Below, piece after piece: positions 1-7,032 of a stretch of DNA of 19,261 nt. The notes beneath the pieces were generated by a model. It searched no databases and had not been told where the DNA came from. It worked only from the letters and a program-made list of their open reading frames with translations. How positions within the stretch are numbered: position 1 is the stretch's first letter; each line of letters begins with the position of its first letter. The position numbers and the translations under genes were made by a program. Source of the DNA: DASYYE01 sp035946955 (GTDB lineage: Bacteria; Actinomycetota; Actinomycetes; Streptosporangiales; Streptosporangiaceae); contig DASYYE010000161.1 in the NCBI GenBank assembly GCA_035946955.1, positions 1 to 19,261 on the forward strand. The letters are read 5' to 3'.

Positions 1-65
1 AACAACAAAGTTCCGGCGTCAACCAGCTTCTTGATCTCCGCTTCGATCGTTGCGCGATCAGCCAC
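1..65 (-). CDS. Start of an unknown gene, cut by the left edge
   Basis: Reading leftward from a GTG at 65-63, the frame stays open to the window edge and gives 21 residues beginning VADRATIEAEIKKLVDAG. A GGGAG about seven bases upstream of the GTG could serve as ribosome binding site. The amphipathic, charged N-terminus looks like genuine protein, but the stretch is too short to assign a family. It lies downstream of the tRNA-Phe 3' end, a common insertion point for integrative elements, so it could belong to such an element; nothing else in the window supports that. Confidence 0.35.
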   Translation of the reverse strand, partial: MADRATIEAEIKKLVDAGTLL

Positions 66-225
66 CCCATCACTCCCAGCCCTGTCCCAGCCTCCGCGTG
101 CGATCCGCGTGCGACAGTGGGCGGCACACAATGGTCACAGACGGGTCATAGGGGGTCACTCACCGCGCCCGATCCGAGTAGACACCGAGGCACGTTTACC
201 CAGGTCAGGCCCTCCGCGAATCGAG

Positions 226-299
226 TGGTCAGGGGCAGGATCGAACTGCCGACCTTCCGCTTTTCAGGCGGACGCTCATACCGACTGAGCTACCTGACC
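226..299 (-). tRNA. tRNA-Phe(GAA)
   Basis: The minus strand folds as a full cloverleaf: acceptor arms GGTCAGG/CCTGACC, anticodon stem TCCGC/GCGGA around loop CTGAAAA (anticodon GAA), T arm GGCAG/CTGCC around TTCGATC, discriminator A at 226. CCA is not encoded. It is the last tRNA of the Glu-Asp-Phe cluster. Roughly 160 bases between its 3' end and the partial gene at 65 contain no gene I can support. Confidence 0.96.
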
Positions 300-330
300 G
301 CGCCGGGGCATGGCGTCCCCCCGGGCCACG

Positions 331-404
331 CGGTCCTGACGGGACTTGAACCCGCGACCTCCACCTTGACAGGGTGGCGAGCACTCCAACTGCTCTACAG
401 GACC
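331..404 (-). tRNA. tRNA-Asp(GTC)
   Basis: Cloverleaf on the minus strand with acceptor GGTCCTG/CAGGACC, D stem GAGC/GCTC, anticodon stem CCACC/GGTGG around CTGTCAA (anticodon GTC), T arm GCGGG/CCCGT with one wobble pair, discriminator G at 331. It is the middle member of the cluster, 31 bases from tRNA-Phe and 51 from tRNA-Glu, consistent with one precursor transcript. Confidence 0.96.
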
Positions 405-455
405 CTACCTTCGCCTGCTTTCGCAGGCTGTCCCGCTGCACTGGTGCAGCGAGCG

Positions 456-528
456 TGCCCCCAACGGGATTCGAACCCGTGCCGCCGCCTTGAAAGGGCG
501 GTGTCCTAGGCCGCTAGACGATGGGGGC
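456..528 (-). tRNA. tRNA-Glu(TTC)
   Basis: Cloverleaf on the minus strand with acceptor GCCCCCA/TGGGGGC, anticodon stem CCGCC/GGCGG around CTTTCAA (anticodon TTC), T arm ACGGG/CCCGT around TTCGAAT, discriminator A at 456. It is the promoter-proximal gene of the Glu-Asp-Phe cluster. Confidence 0.96.
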
Positions 529-585
529 TCCTGACGGTCACCACCGTCTCGGAACCCGTGGCGCCCGCCGTTGGGGACCGGCCCA

Positions 586-614
586 AGCATAGGGGACGCG
601 GGCGCGCCCAGCAA
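586..614 (-). promoter_or_regulatory. Candidate promoter of the tRNA cluster
   Basis: On the minus strand TTGCTG (614-609) and TATGCT (591-586) are 17 bases apart, about 58 bases upstream of the tRNA-Glu 5' end. The -10 matches the consensus at four of six positions, the -35 at three. Position and spacing fit a vegetative promoter for a stable-RNA operon. Confidence 0.5.
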
Positions 615-854
615 AGCGGGAGGGAGTGAACCCGCGATCACAGCGCTCGCAGGACGGACCAGCACCGGAGTTACGTAACGCCCTGTGAGGAAGCGATCCT
701 TCCAGACCACTTGCACAGCAACGGGTTATCCGCCACTGTCAGCAATTGAAGGACCACGGTTTGTGACTACATCCTGTTATCACTATGGCGTTAATCGATT
801 ACATTTAGTTATATAGCTACGTCAGCCGAGGTACTAGGGGTGGGAAGGCCGACG
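615..854. other. Non-coding stretch with an AT-rich island
   Basis: No credible gene lies between the tRNA promoter and the MFS gene. Roughly 720-820 is far richer in A/T than its surroundings and includes a TATATA at 810-815, so it probably holds the promoter and operator of the downstream transporter. I could not pair that hexamer with a well-spaced -35. Confidence 0.4.
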
Positions 855-2150
855 ATGAGCATCACCATACGTGGTGAGGAGCATCCGCACACGGACCAGG
901 CGTCTGTCCGCTGCCGGGTAGGGCGGCACCGGACGGGGCGTAACCACAGCGACGGCTTACACAGCCTGCTGGCGGTCCGTGAAATCCGTGCGCTGTGGAT
1001 GGCCCAGGTGCTGTCGTCCATGGGAGACCAGGTCGCGCAGGTGGCCATCGCCGTCCTGGTGTACGCGAGGACTGGCTCCCCGTTTGTCACGGCGCTGGCC
1101 TACGCACTCACCTACCTGCCCCTGGCCGCCGGGCGCCCGCTGCTGTCCAGGCTGGTAGACAGCTTCCCGCAGCGACAGGTGCTCATCACCCTCGACCTGG
1201 TGCGGGCCGGGCTGCTCGAACTCATGGCGCTCCCCCAGATGCCGCTGCCCTGGATAGGCAGCTTGCTGTTCGTGGTCATGCTGCTCGCACCGCCGTTCAG
1301 CGAGGCACGGGCCGACCTGCTGCGCCAATTCCTGCCGGAGCGACGGCTGGGCCGGGTCTCACCATTCGGCACCCTCACGTCTCAGGCCAGCCAGGCGGCC
1401 GGGTTCTTAGCCGGTGGGGTTCTGGTGGCGACACTCGGGCCAGACCGGTCCCTGGTGCTCGACGGACTCTCGTTCTGCTTGTCGGCGTGCCTCATCACCT
1501 ACTGGGTTAAGCAAAGTTCTGCCCCCAAAAACCCACGATCCGCCGAGCCTTCACCCGCGAGGGCCGACGAGGCGGTCATCTTCCACCGGCCGGCCCTGCG
1601 CACTCTCGTGCTGCTGAGCTGGCTGGCCGGGTTCGCAGTCGTGCCTGAAGGGCTCGCCGTCCCCTATGCCCACGCACTGGGGGGCGGGGCAACGACCGCG
1701 GGCCTGCTCATGGCCACCATGCCAGCGGGGATGGTGACGGGCGCCCTGGTCATCCGGCGGCTCGCCCGCCCGGACGAACAGGAACGGATGATCGGCTGGC
1801 TGGCCATGCTCTCGTGCGCACCGCTGATCAGCAGCGTGGTCCGACCACCGTTATGGCTGGTGCTGCCGCTGTGGGGGCTGGCTGGCGTGGGCGCGACATA
1901 CCAGCTCACCGTGGCCCGTGTCCTGGTGGGCGCACTGCCCTCAGCGCAGCGCGCCCGCGCCTTCACGACCGCACAGACGGGGCTGCTGACAGCACAGGCG
2001 CTGGGGATACTGATCGCCGGTGCGGCGGCGGCGCGGATCGGGCCGCAGATGGTCGTCGCTGTCGCGGGACTCATCGGCGTGACCACGGCCACCGCCCTGG
2101 CCTCCGACTGGGCACGGCACCACGCGGCGCCCACCGATGGCTCCCACTGA
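855..2150 (+). CDS. MFS transporter (macrolide-efflux/EntS-like)
   Basis: A polytopic membrane protein of 431 residues from the ATG at 855. I prefer this start to the in-frame GTG at 840 because GGAAGG at 843-848 is well placed for it. After about 35 hydrophilic residues the protein shows the repeated hydrophobic segments of a 12-helix MFS carrier; the opening LWMAQVLSSMGDQVAQVAIAV stretch is typical of the MFS_3/drug-exporter branch. The cytoplasmic loop between helices 2 and 3 reads SRLVDSFPQRQ, a weak version of the DxxxRR signature. By family it would export a small molecule by proton antiport; the substrate is unknown. It is followed convergently by the PspC-domain gene, so it appears monocistronic. 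Confidence 0.85.
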   Translation: MSITIRGEEHPHTDQASVRCRVGRHRTGRNHSDGLHSLLAVREIRALWMAQVLSSMGDQVAQVAIAVLVYARTGSPFVTALAYALTYLPLAAGRPLLSRLVDSFPQRQVLITLDLVRAGLLELMALPQMPLPWIGSLLFVVMLLAPPFSEARADLLRQFLPERRLGRVSPFGTLTSQASQAAGFLAGGVLVATLGPDRSLVLDGLSFCLSACLITYWVKQSSAPKNPRSAEPSPARADEAVIFHRPALRTLVLLSWLAGFAVVPEGLAVPYAHALGGGATTAGLLMATMPAGMVTGALVIRRLARPDEQERMIGWLAMLSCAPLISSVVRPPLWLVLPLWGLAGVGATYQLTVARVLVGALPSAQRARAFTTAQTGLLTAQALGILIAGAAAARIGPQMVVAVAGLIGVTTATALASDWARHHAAPTDGSH

Positions 2151-2174
2151 CTCAGTGGCGAGCGCCAGCGCCAC
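2144..2174. terminator. Candidate bidirectional terminator hairpins
   Basis: Two overlapping inverted repeats sit between the convergent MFS and PspC genes: CCACTGA/TCAGTGG at 2144-2150 and 2152-2158, overlapping the MFS stop, and GTGGCG/CGCCAC at 2155-2160 and 2169-2174. They cannot form together. No T-run follows, as is usual in actinobacteria, so termination is inferred from position. Confidence 0.35.
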
Positions 2175-2188
2175 CCGGGAGCCTCCCG

Positions 2189-2443
2189 TCAGGAACTACC
2201 GCCCAGGCCGCGGAACCACTTGGACATGATGGACTCCGGCTCCCCCTCCTCGGGCATGACCACCCACGCCACCAGGTAGACCCAGATGCCCATCCCGGCA
2301 CTGAAGACGGTGATCGCGGCGAGCACGACCCGGACGACGTTGGGGTCGATCCCGAGGTACTCGCCGAACCCAGCGCACACCCCCACGACGATGCGTCCCT
2401 CGCGGGGCCGGGTCAGTTGCTTTTTCTCGTCCAGACCAGCCAT
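2189..2443 (-). CDS. PspC-domain small membrane protein
   Basis: An 84-residue protein, start ATG 2443-2441. Residues 7-65 match the PspC family: LTRPREGRIVVGVCAGFGEYLGID is not quoted in full here, but its core GVCAGFGEYLGID followed by PNVVRVV and a hydrophobic helix ending VAWVVMPEE is diagnostic. One transmembrane segment is likely (about residues 33-58), with a short soluble tail. The family is linked to envelope stress sensing (phage-shock PspC); many actinobacteria have stand-alone short versions of unproven role. A longer frame upstream to 2575 exists, but its extra residues lack family similarity and would overlap the divergent gcdH start region. The gene is divergent from gcdH with about 120 bases between starts. 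Confidence 0.82.
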   Translation of the reverse strand: MAGLDEKKQLTRPREGRIVVGVCAGFGEYLGIDPNVVRVVLAAITVFSAGMGIWVYLVAWVVMPEEGEPESIMSKWFRGLGGSS

Positions 2444-2563
2444 GCTCCGATCATGCCCCGTCCAGGACAGCCAAGACAGCCCCTGGCCGCCCGCAGACCC
2501 GGTGCCCGGGCGGCGGAACACAGGCGGCATACCCTGACGGCGTAGCGACGGAGAGGACCCCGC

Positions 2564-3745
2564 ATGCCACCGCACCGCCCCGGCCTGCCCGGTGACTTCG
2601 ACATCCTCCGCATCAACGACCAGCTCACCCCGGAGGAGCGCCTAGTCGGCGACACGGTGCGCACGTTCGCGGCCGACCATGTCATGCCGCACATCGCGGA
2701 CTGGTTCGAAGCCGCGACGCTCCCCCAGGAACTTGTCCCGCAACTCGGCGCGCTCGGGCTGCTCGGCATGCACCTGACCGGCTACGGCTGCGCTGGCGTG
2801 GGCCCGGTCGCCTACGGTGTCGCGTGCCGCGAACTGGAGGCCGCTGATTCGGGCCTGCGCAGCCTGGTGTCCGTCCAGGGCTCACTTGCCATGTACCCGA
2901 TCTGGCGTTACGGGTCGGAAGACCAGAAACTGCAGTGGCTGCCGAGGATGGCAGCAGGCCAGGCCATCGGGTGTTTCGGGCTCACCGAGCCGGACCACGG
3001 CTCCGACCCGGCCAGCATGGAGACACGGGCCAAGCGTGACGGCAGCGACTGGGTCCTGTCGGGCACCAAGGTGTGGATCACCAACGGGTCGATCGCCGAT
3101 GTCGCGGTCGTGTGGGCAGCCACGGCTGACGGCATCCGCGGCTTCCTCGTGCCGCGCGGTGCTCCGGGTTTCACCGCGCGCAGCATCCACAAGAAGATGT
3201 CCCTGCGCGCCTCGGTCACGGCTGAACTGCACTTCGACGACGTCAGGCTGCCTGAGGACGCGGCGCTCCCCGGCGTGACCGGCCTCAAGGGACCGCTGTC
3301 GTGCTTGACCGAGGCCAGGTACGGGATCGCCTGGGGCGCGGTGGGGGCGGCGCGGGCGTGTTTTGAGGCGGCGGTTGAGTATGCGAGTACCAGAGAGCAG
3401 TTCGGGAAGCCGGTCGCCGCGTTCCAGCTCACCCAGTCGAAGCTGGCCTGGATGCTCACGGAGTTCTCGAAGGCCCAGTTGCTGGCGCTGCACCTGGGCC
3501 GTCTCAAGGAATCAGGCCCACTGACCCCGCAGCAGGTCAGCATGGCCAAAATGGCCAACGTCCGCATGGCGATCGAGGTCGCCCGCCAGGCCCGCACGGT
3601 CCTGGGTGCCAACGGGATCACGCTGGAATACCCGGTGATCCGTCACATGCAGAACCTGGAGTCTGTCCTCACCTACGAAGGCACCGAAGAGATCCACGCG
3701 CTGACGCTCGGGCAGGCCATCACCGGGATCTCCGCCTTCCGTTAG
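2564..3745 (+). CDS. gcdH: Acyl-CoA dehydrogenase, glutaryl-CoA dehydrogenase type
   Basis: A 393-residue flavoenzyme predicted to oxidise and decarboxylate glutaryl-CoA to crotonyl-CoA in lysine/tryptophan degradation, using FAD and electron-transfer flavoprotein. The flavin-site motif GCFGLTEPDHGSDP lies at 136-149, WITNGSIADV at 171-180, ARYGIAWG at 251-258, and the catalytic glutamate is E372 in TYEGTEEIHAL. The C-terminal LGQAITGISAF is characteristic of GcdH. E92 and R99-S100 occupy the positions that bind the substrate carboxylate in human GCDH, favouring glutaryl-CoA over plain acyl-CoA. Length is full for the family. The ATG at 2564 has GGAGAGGA seven bases upstream. No ETF or lysine-pathway gene is adjacent. 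A tandem hairpin repeat begins 15 bases after the stop. Confidence 0.9.
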   Translation: MPPHRPGLPGDFDILRINDQLTPEERLVGDTVRTFAADHVMPHIADWFEAATLPQELVPQLGALGLLGMHLTGYGCAGVGPVAYGVACRELEAADSGLRSLVSVQGSLAMYPIWRYGSEDQKLQWLPRMAAGQAIGCFGLTEPDHGSDPASMETRAKRDGSDWVLSGTKVWITNGSIADVAVVWAATADGIRGFLVPRGAPGFTARSIHKKMSLRASVTAELHFDDVRLPEDAALPGVTGLKGPLSCLTEARYGIAWGAVGAARACFEAAVEYASTREQFGKPVAAFQLTQSKLAWMLTEFSKAQLLALHLGRLKESGPLTPQQVSMAKMANVRMAIEVARQARTVLGANGITLEYPVIRHMQNLESVLTYEGTEEIHALTLGQAITGISAFR

Positions 3746-3759
3746 GTCTCGGCCGCACC

Positions 3760-3882
3760 GAGCGAGCCGGAGGGGCGCGGCGCTGTCTGGACTGACGAGC
3801 GAGAAGCGAGCGCAGCGAGCGCAGGAGCGAGGAGGGAAGACAGCGCCTCAAAGCGCCCCGGAGGCGAGCGAGGACTAGCAGG
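3760..3882. repeat. 123-bp hairpin repeat, copy 1
   Basis: First of two direct tandem copies, starting GAGCGAGCCGG and ending GACTAGCAGG. Within it, GGGGCGC (3772-3778) plus GGCGCTGTCT (3779-3788) pair with AGACAGCGCC (3838-3847) and GCGCCCC (3853-3859), giving a 17-bp stem interrupted by a 5-base bulge and closed by a purine-rich loop of about 49 bases built from AGCGAGC-type units. It follows gcdH directly and may also act as a terminator or processing hairpin. Confidence 0.85.
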
Positions 3883-4005
3883 GAGCGAGCCGGAGGGGCG
3901 CGGTGCCGCCTGGACTGAGGAGCGAGGAGCGAGCGCAGCGAGCGAAGGAGCGACGAGGGAAGGCGGCACCTCAGGGCGCCCCGGAAGGCGAGCGGGACTA
4001 GCAGG
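3883..4005. repeat. 123-bp hairpin repeat, copy 2
   Basis: Second tandem copy, close to 90% identical to the first with two compensating single-base indels. The stem is GGGGCGC (3895-3901) plus GGTGCCGCCT (3902-3911) against AGGCGGCACC (3961-3970) and GCGCCCC (3976-3982), again with a 5-base bulge. The three substitutions in the 5' inner arm relative to copy 1 are all matched by changes in the 3' arm. Its last base is the first base of the GTG start of the NERD gene. Confidence 0.85.
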
Positions 4006-4934
4006 TGAAAGTCGTCGAACTGTCGGACCACCCAGGCGTGATGCTGGAAGACATCCACGCTCGCCGCCAGGCCGCCGAACAGAAGGCGCGGGCGGAGCAC
4101 CGCAAAGCAGTTGCGCGGCACGAGCAGCAGGTGCGGGCACAGCAGGAGCAGGCGCGCGCCAGGCACGAGAAAGTGCTGGCCAAGCGCACCGCACGGCTGA
4201 ACAAGTTGCGCCGGGAACGGGAACGCGCTCGCGCTCAGCACCGCTGGTGGGCGTGGCTGCGGTCCTGCGTCCTGGTCTGGCGCACCCGGCTACGGCGTCC
4301 CCAGCCGCCCGCTGTCCGTCCGCGCCGGACCCACCGGCCACCCGTCCCACCTGCGATGCCGCACGAGACCACCGACCAGGAGGAGATCCTGGCCGCCGGG
4401 GTGACGGGTGAGCAGACGGTTGCGGCCGAACTGGGGGCGGCCCTGGGGGACGACTGGGTATTACTGCGCGGCTACCGCAACCGCCGCGGGGAGATCGACC
4501 ACATCCTCCTCGGGCCACGCGGGATTTTCACGATCGAGGTCAAGCACCGCAACGCCACCGTGCACGTCGATGGCGACCAGTGGCGGTTCAACAAGTACGA
4601 CCGCTACGGAAACATGGTCGAGCAAGGGTGGATCACCGACCAGCGGGGGCGTTCCCCGAGCGTCCAGCTCAACGAGTCCACCGCCGAACTGGAACGGTTC
4701 CTCCACAGCCGCAGCCACCCGGTCCGGGCGCAGCGCGTGGTCATCCTCACCCATCCCAGGTCCACCCTGGGACACCACCGCAACGTCACCGTCGACCTGG
4801 TGGCGACCTCCACCAAGCGCCTTGTCAAGCTCCTCAATGACTCCCCGGCCGTCCTGGGCAAGGCTCAGGTCGTCGAGCTGCAACGGCTGATCGTCCGCGA
4901 CCACCAGTTCAATCACCGGCGCTCCGCAGACTGA
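4005..4934 (+). CDS. NERD-domain protein with N-terminal coiled coil
   Basis: A 309-residue protein. Residues 15-80 are a highly charged Arg/Glu/Gln/Ala-rich probable coiled coil. Residues 80-92 form a short Trp-rich hydrophobic patch, and 93-120 are a Pro/Arg linker. Residues 132-250 form a NERD (nuclease-related) domain with GVTGEQ (E136), GEIDHILLGPRGIF (D165) and IEVKH (E178, K180): the spaced acidic residues and ExK of the restriction-endonuclease-like fold are all present. A DNA/RNA nuclease or nucleic-acid binding role is family-based; the partner and target are unknown. The GTG at 4005 is three bases after an in-frame TAG and abuts the upstream repeat; no good ribosome site is visible, so a start near 4041 is possible. 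It is convergent with the serine hydrolase, 22 bases away. Confidence 0.8.
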   Translation: MKVVELSDHPGVMLEDIHARRQAAEQKARAEHRKAVARHEQQVRAQQEQARARHEKVLAKRTARLNKLRRERERARAQHRWWAWLRSCVLVWRTRLRRPQPPAVRPRRTHRPPVPPAMPHETTDQEEILAAGVTGEQTVAAELGAALGDDWVLLRGYRNRRGEIDHILLGPRGIFTIEVKHRNATVHVDGDQWRFNKYDRYGNMVEQGWITDQRGRSPSVQLNESTAELERFLHSRSHPVRAQRVVILTHPRSTLGHHRNVTVDLVATSTKRLVKLLNDSPAVLGKAQVVELQRLIVRDHQFNHRRSAD

Positions 4935-4942
4935 CCCGCGGG

Positions 4943-4955
4943 CCGGCTTAGCCGG
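4943..4955. terminator. Short hairpin between convergent genes
   Basis: CCGGC-TTA-GCCGG lies in the 22-base gap between the NERD stop and the serine hydrolase stop. It is GC-rich, short and without a T-run. Position alone suggests termination for both genes. Confidence 0.3.
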
Positions 4956-4956
4956 G

Positions 4957-5937
4957 CTACCGGGCCGGAACGGCTGGGACCGGCTCGTCCGGGATGTTCC
5001 AGGACTGGAACGGCTTGGTGTGTGCCGGGCCGAACTTCGCACCAGCACCCGCGAGTGCGCGGTTGATCGGGCCGGCGACGTCCTCGATGGTCGTGATGCC
5101 GGTGGCCGCATTCGCGTTGCCTCGCGTGAGGACCACGATGGTGTAGTCCCTTGCGGGGTTGGGGTTGGTGAACGCGCCCGTGCTGTTGACCCACCATGGG
5201 GAGTTGACGAACGGCAGGGGTGCCCAGCCGTTCTTGATGTGGAGAGTGAACGCGCGCGGTGTACTGGCGGACACGCCCCAGCGCTGCGATGGGATGACCT
5301 GCGCCATCAGGTTGAGCTCGTAGCTCTGCGCCTGGGTGTTGAGGACCGTGTTAGGGCGCAACAAGATATTGCGGAGCAGCTTCGTCTCGTCCTGCGCGGT
5401 GATCTGGGTCAGCCCCCATGCCGGGTTGAGCTGTGTCTCATTCAACCCAGCGGCGCCCAGGAAGTAGTTGAGGTTGTTCATGCCATCCAGGTTCCACAGC
5501 GCGGTCGCCGCATTGTTGTCCGACTGGGTGATCATCAGTGTGGCGAGCTGCGCCTCTCGCGGGGAGATCAGGCTGAGGTGCTCCCGCTCCCGCTTGTTCA
5601 GCAGGGTGGCCAGGATGATCGTCTTGACCACGCTGGCCGAGTCGAAGTGAGTGCTGGAATTCAGGTAACAGTCGATGTGCAGGTAAGGGTCATCCACCCG
5701 TACCGCCACACCGGGGGTGACCGAGGCACGGTTCTGCACCCAGCGCAGGACCCGGCGGGAGATGGCGGCCGCCAGCGAGGCATGGGCACTGTCGGATTCG
5801 CAGATCCCGCTGGAGACCAACGCCCTGTGGCGCACCTGAGGCGCCGCATCGGCCGAGCCCAGCATGGCGCCCACTGTGAGCGCTGCGATCCCCGCAACTG
5901 CCCCTGCCGCGGTCGCCACGCGCAGGTTACGCATCAT
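4957..5937 (-). CDS. Secreted class-A-beta-lactamase-like serine hydrolase
   Basis: A 326-residue exported protein, start at ATG 5937-5935 (a second ATG follows directly; a TTG at 5976 would add 13 residues ahead of the signal peptide). Residues 1-32 are a signal peptide: MMRNLR, a hydrophobic Ala/Gly/Val core, and cleavage near SADA-A. The penicilloyl-serine-transferase fold is marked by S102-x-x-K105 (SVVK), S139-D140-N141, and KNG at 235-237 in place of the usual KTG. Two cysteines in the mature part could pair. Glu167 begins an ExxLN string, but its alignment with the beta-lactamase omega-loop Glu166 is uncertain. Likely a penicillin-interacting or peptidoglycan-related hydrolase in the cell envelope; true beta-lactamase activity is not established. 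Confidence 0.8.
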   Translation of the reverse strand: MMRNLRVATAAGAVAGIAALTVGAMLGSADAAPQVRHRALVSSGICESDSAHASLAAAISRRVLRWVQNRASVTPGVAVRVDDPYLHIDCYLNSSTHFDSASVVKTIILATLLNKREREHLSLISPREAQLATLMITQSDNNAATALWNLDGMNNLNYFLGAAGLNETQLNPAWGLTQITAQDETKLLRNILLRPNTVLNTQAQSYELNLMAQVIPSQRWGVSASTPRAFTLHIKNGWAPLPFVNSPWWVNSTGAFTNPNPARDYTIVVLTRGNANAATGITTIEDVAGPINRALAGAGAKFGPAHTKPFQSWNIPDEPVPAVPAR

Positions 5938-5977
5938 TGGGTGCCCCCGTCCCGTACTGGCGTTGTCCTCCGCCAAG

Positions 5978-6056
5978 TGTCACTCTAGCCCGGTATAGGA
6001 CTACGGCAACGTGTCCCAGCGCTGGTCAGGGGCAAACTTTGACTCTACGAGTGACA
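5978..6056. promoter_or_regulatory. Inverted TGTCACTC elements upstream of the serine hydrolase
   Basis: TGTCACTC at 5978-5985 is repeated in inverted form as GAGTGACA at 6049-6056. A related half-site, TTGACTC (6039-6045), faces the latter, making a local imperfect palindrome at 6037-6059. The sites flank the expected promoter of the minus-strand serine hydrolase and could bind a repressor. No known regulator site is recognised. The rest of 5938-6140 shows no gene. Confidence 0.35.
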
Positions 6057-6140
6057 AGTTTTCACCGAGCCGCCGGCGCTTATGAGAGGTCGCTCATTGC
6101 GTGGTCGGCAATGACCGGGCCGTACTCGGCAACAGGCCGG

Positions 6141-6186
6141 GAGAGTCGGTACGCTTCAGGCGATGGCGTTCGCACGGGCGGGCGCT
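6141..6186 (+). repeat. 46-bp island repeat, copy 1
   Basis: First of three ungapped copies (others at 6985 and 9327), sharing the core GAGTCGGTACGCTTC followed by a GGCG-rich stretch and a GCGTT(C/T)GCAC block. Here it precedes the first TA module and is not followed by a tRNA fragment. In the other two copies a tRNA-Lys sequence follows, so it may be an old tRNA-Lys promoter region (TACGCT as -10). Confidence 0.75.
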
Positions 6187-6204
6187 AACCCAGGATGCAC
6201 TCAT

Positions 6205-6232
6205 GTACTACGTGTAGTACCATGAGCTCATG
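6205..6232. promoter_or_regulatory. Operator palindromes of the first TA module
   Basis: GTACTAC-GT-GTAGTAC (6205-6220) is a perfect inverted repeat and is followed by the perfect palindrome CATGAGCTCATG (6221-6232), which contains the antitoxin start codon. TAGTAC (6215-6220) is a possible -10, which would put transcription start on or next to the ATG. This is the usual place for autorepression by a Phd-type antitoxin. Confidence 0.6.
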
Positions 6233-6487
6233 GATGCGACAGCCCGCGAACTCAACCAACAGACAGCGCAGGTTCTGGCACGTGTCGAAGCCGGTGAGAC
6301 CATCACGGTCACCAAGAACGGCCTACCGGTCGCTGTGATACGGCCCTACGGACTGCAAGACCCAGCGGTGTACCCGTTCCGGACAGATCCGATGGGTGTC
6401 GACGAAGACGTCCCCACGTTCAGCGGCGATCCTGGCTTTTCTGAGCAGGCCGGCGATCTGCTTGTGGGATTCGGCGACGATGACTGA
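6230..6487 (+). CDS. Phd/YefM-type antitoxin
   Basis: An 85-residue protein. Residues 1-40 match the Phd/YefM DNA-binding fold: ATARELNQQTAQVLARVEAG, then ETITVTKNGLPVAVIRP. The acidic C-terminal half (ending GFGDDD) is the usual toxin-neutralising tail. It would neutralise the PIN toxin encoded next and repress its own promoter through the overlapping palindromes. No Shine-Dalgarno is seen before the ATG and an in-frame stop lies five codons upstream, so a leaderless start is likely. The stop overlaps the toxin start by eight bases. Confidence 0.88.
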   Translation: MDATARELNQQTAQVLARVEAGETITVTKNGLPVAVIRPYGLQDPAVYPFRTDPMGVDEDVPTFSGDPGFSEQAGDLLVGFGDDD

Positions 6488-6923
6488 CCCCCTCCCGGTA
6501 GCTGTCGCCGATACCTCTGCCCTGATCGCCTTCTTCAACAAAACCGACAAGCATCACGACGCGGTGAGAAAAGGCATCGCTCAGGTCGGCCACCTCGTTC
6601 TATCACCTTGCATCATGGCCGAACTGGACTACCTGATCGTCACTCGCCAGGGGCCATCCGCCGCCAAAGCAGCCCTCAGGTACATCGCCACCCGGGTGGC
6701 GGCGGGCCGCTGGGAGGTACCTGGGATCGGCGGACTCCTGCTTGCCGCGCACGCGGTTCTGGACGATCACCCAGACGTTGGACTGGCCGAAGCGACGAAC
6801 GTTGTGCTGGCGCGCGAGTTCCGCACTGATGTCATCGCCACCTTCGACCACCGGCACTTCCGGGCCATCCGGCCGCTTACCCCACACAACGCCTTCCGGC
6901 TACTCCCGGGCGACGTGCCGTAG
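6480..6923 (+). CDS. vapC: PIN-domain toxin, VapC-like
   Basis: A 147-residue predicted ribonuclease, start ATG 6480 overlapping the antitoxin stop (ATGACTGA). PIN-fold acidic residues are D11 (VADTSALIAFF), E48 (CIMAELDYL), D99/E104 (DVGLAEATNVVLA) and D123 (IATFDHRHF); E104 stands where many family members have Asp. VapC toxins cleave tRNA or rRNA in a metal-dependent manner; the target here is unknown. The overlap with the antitoxin implies translational coupling. The tRNA-Lys fragment array begins about 60 bases after the stop. Confidence 0.88.
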   Translation: MTDPLPVAVADTSALIAFFNKTDKHHDAVRKGIAQVGHLVLSPCIMAELDYLIVTRQGPSAAKAALRYIATRVAAGRWEVPGIGGLLLAAHAVLDDHPDVGLAEATNVVLAREFRTDVIATFDHRHFRAIRPLTPHNAFRLLPGDVP

Positions 6924-6984
6924 ACGACCGGAAACCGTGCCATCACTGACCCGGCACAGCCTCCCTCCTTCAGAATAGGCCGAC

Positions 6985-7030
6985 CAGAGTCGGTACGCTT
7001 CGGGCGGCGGCGTTCGCACCAGCGGGCACT
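6985..7030 (+). repeat. 46-bp island repeat, copy 2
   Basis: It aligns without gaps to the copies at 6141 and 9327 and ends two bases before the tRNA-Lys 5' fragment at 7033. Its TACGCT (6994-6999) would place a transcript start roughly 25-30 bases upstream of the tRNA-like sequence, so this copy has the most promoter-like arrangement of the three. Confidence 0.75.
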
Positions 7031-7032
7031 GC

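Noticed and set aside
2189..2575. A 128-residue version of the PspC protein
   Set aside because: The extra N-terminal 44 residues show no family similarity and would run through the divergent promoter region and into gcdH.
3760..4005. CRISPR array
   Set aside because: Only two long, near-identical adjacent units with no spacers, and no cas genes.
3720..4241. A minus-strand frame with a repeated 41-residue unit rich in Arg, Ser and Leu
   Set aside because: It is the translation of the 123-bp repeat (123 is divisible by three) and of the antisense of the NERD coiled-coil region; it has no ribosome site or family signal.
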